Part shown: positions 62,551-64,000 of the stretch, piece by piece | Layout of the letters: the number at the start of each line of letters is the position of its first letter | How positions within the stretch are numbered: position 1 is the first letter of the stretch | DNA from: Mycobacterium kiyosense | GTDB lineage: Bacteria > Actinomycetota > Actinomycetes > Mycobacteriales > Mycobacteriaceae | Length of the DNA stretch: 64,000 nucleotides | Reading direction: 5' to 3' | Assembly (NCBI GenBank): GCA_021654635.1 | Contig: AP025179.1 | Location: 620,001 to 684,000 of the forward strand | Made by a program: the position numbers and the translations under genes | The notes under the pieces: generated by a model | What the model was told of the DNA's origin: nothing | Databases searched by the model: none | What the model saw: only the letters and a program-made list of their open reading frames with translations

Positions 62551-64000
62551 CCACCAGCGCCCGGGTACGCGCGATTCTGGGCGGAACCATCCAGGCCTAT
62601 CGGGGCGAGCCGGCATACCGCCAGCGGCCCGACGTCTTCTACGAGCTGGACCGAATCGGCGCAAGGCTGAACGAGCCCATCCGCATCGCCCTCGCCGGCA
62701 CCCTCAAGGCAGGCAAGTCCACCTTGGTCAACGCCCTGGTCGGCGATGATATCGCGCCGACGGACGCGACCGAGGCCACCAGGATCATCACGTGGTTTCG
62801 GCATGGGCCGACTCCGAAGGTCACCGCCATTCACCGTGGCGGACGGCGCAGCAACGTGCCGATCACCCACCGCGACGGGTTGAGCTTCGATCTGCGCAAT
62901 TGCGATCCCGCCGACGTGATGCACCTGGACGTCGAATGGCCGGCCGAAGAACTGACCCAGGCCACGATCATCGACACTCCCGGTACGTCGTCGCTGACGC
63001 GAGAGGCGTCCGAGCGCACCCTGCAGTTGTTGGTTCCGCCCGACGGGGTGCCGAGGGTGGATGCGGTGGTGTTTTTGCTGCGCACCCTCAACGCGGCCGA
63101 TATCGCGCTGCTCAAGCAAATCGGCGGGCTGGTGGGCGGATCGGCCGGGGCGCTCGGCATTATCGGCGTGGCCTCGCGGGCCGACGAGATCGGCGCCGGC
63201 CGCATCGATGCGATGCTGTCGGCCAACGACGTGGCCAAGCGGTTCACCAGCGAACTGACCCAAACCGGCATCTGTCAGGCGGTGGTGCCGGTTTCCGGGT
63301 TGCTTGCCATGACCGCGCGCACCTTGCGGCAGGGGGGAATTCGTGGCGTTACAGAAGCTGGCCGGATCGGAAGCGACGGAACTCAACAAGGCGCTGTTGA
63401 GCGCGGATCGATTCGTGCGGCCGGACAGCCCGTTGCCTATCGACGCGGCCATCCGCGCGCAACTGCTGGAACGATTCGGCATGTTCGGTATCCGGATCTC
63501 GATTGCGATGCTGGCCGCGGGGAGTGACCACCGCCGCCGGGCTGGCCGCCGAACTGTTGGAACGCAGCGGGTTGGTGGCGCTGCGCAATGTCATCGACCA
63601 GCAATTCGCGCAGCGTTCCGACATGCTGAAGGCGCATACCGCACTGGTGTCGTTGCGCAGGTTCGTGGAGGCGCACCCGGTGCTGGCCACTCCGTACGTC
63701 ATCGCCGACATCGACCCGCTGCTGGCCGACACCCACGCCTTCGAGGAGCTTCGGCTGCTCAGCCTATTGCCAACGCGCACAATGACTTTGAGTGACGAAG
63801 ACATCGTGGCGCTGCGCCGGATCATCGGCGGCTCGGGCACCGATCCGGCCAGCAGGCTGGGCCTGGACCCCCAGGAGTGCGCGGCCAACCCGCAGGAGGC
63901 CCCGCGGGCGGCGTTCGCCGCGGCGCAATACTGGCGCCGGCGCGCCGACCATCCGCTCAACGATCCGTTCACCAGCAGGGCGTGCCGCGCCGCGGTGCGT
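62547..64000 (+). CDS. iniC: IniC, dynamin-like GTPase (partial; two frameshifts)
   Basis: Third gene of iniBAC, cut by the right edge after about 484 residues (M. tuberculosis IniC has 493). P-loop IALAGTLKAGKSTLVNALVG, G3 ATIIDTPGTSSL, and GVASRADEIGAG at the G4 position. One G too many in the run of six at 63332-63337 breaks ARTLRQG from EFVALQKLAGSEATELNKAL. One G too many in the four at 63519-63522 breaks IAMLAAG from VTTAAGLAAELLERSGLVAL. After correction the frame is open to the last base. The start is GTG and overlaps the iniA stop by four bases. Confidence 0.9.

Overview
The window is high-GC actinobacterial DNA from a Mycobacterium. The gene order matches the Mycobacterium tuberculosis stretch from Rv0320 to Rv0343: an Rv0320-like exported protein, dcd, udgA, rmlA, aspC, the Rv0338c iron-sulfur oxidoreductase, the IniR-type regulator, an Rv0340-like protein, then iniB, iniA and iniC. 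Many genes between these landmarks are absent from that stretch of M. tuberculosis. Species cannot be decided from the sequence alone.

Layout. (1) 1-12.8 kb: a PAP2/diacylglycerol-kinase fusion, a divergent AraC regulator and methyltransferase, three small secreted proteins, a Baeyer-Villiger monooxygenase fused to an esterase, and a TetR gene divergent from an operon for an AveC-like membrane protein, a CbbQ-type AAA+ ATPase, a CbbO/NorD-type VWA protein and an NAD-dependent epimerase. (2) 13.2-23.6 kb: a 10.4-kb island bounded by 48-bp direct repeats, the right copy being the 3' half of an intact tRNA-Gly(CCC). It holds a membrane-anchored unknown protein, an IS3-family element, two tandem unknown paralogues and an EcoRV-family restriction endonuclease gene. 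The endonuclease gene is split by an IS1634/IS1549-type element that made a 291-bp target duplication. That element's transposase gene is itself split by a trio of overlapping tyrosine-recombinase genes (a RIT element) between 108-bp perfect inverted repeats. (3) 24-30.4 kb: Rv0320-like, dcd, two tandem Hsp70/actin-like membrane proteins with Pro/Gly-rich tails, udgA. (4) 30.4-44.9 kb: a catabolic-looking cluster with two paralogous amidohydrolases, TetR regulators, epoxide-hydrolase-like and alpha/beta hydrolases, a flavin monooxygenase operon with an ERG2/sigma-1-receptor-like protein, a phosphotransferase and an AttH-like protein, a PF10118 diiron-type protein and a crotonase. A repeated GTGAGAC-N13-GTCTCAC site lies upstream of three of these units. 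(5) 44.9-64 kb: rmlA to iniC, with the iniBAC cell-envelope stress operon at the right edge; iniC runs off the window.

Quality note. At least a dozen conserved genes are interrupted by apparent one-base frameshifts, mostly at runs of four to six G or C. Removing one base at each of two points in rmlA gives the 288-residue length known for RmlA. I therefore treat most of these in housekeeping genes as probable sequencing or assembly errors and list the genes over their full extent. The split endonuclease and the split IS transposase are real disruptions whatever the indels mean.
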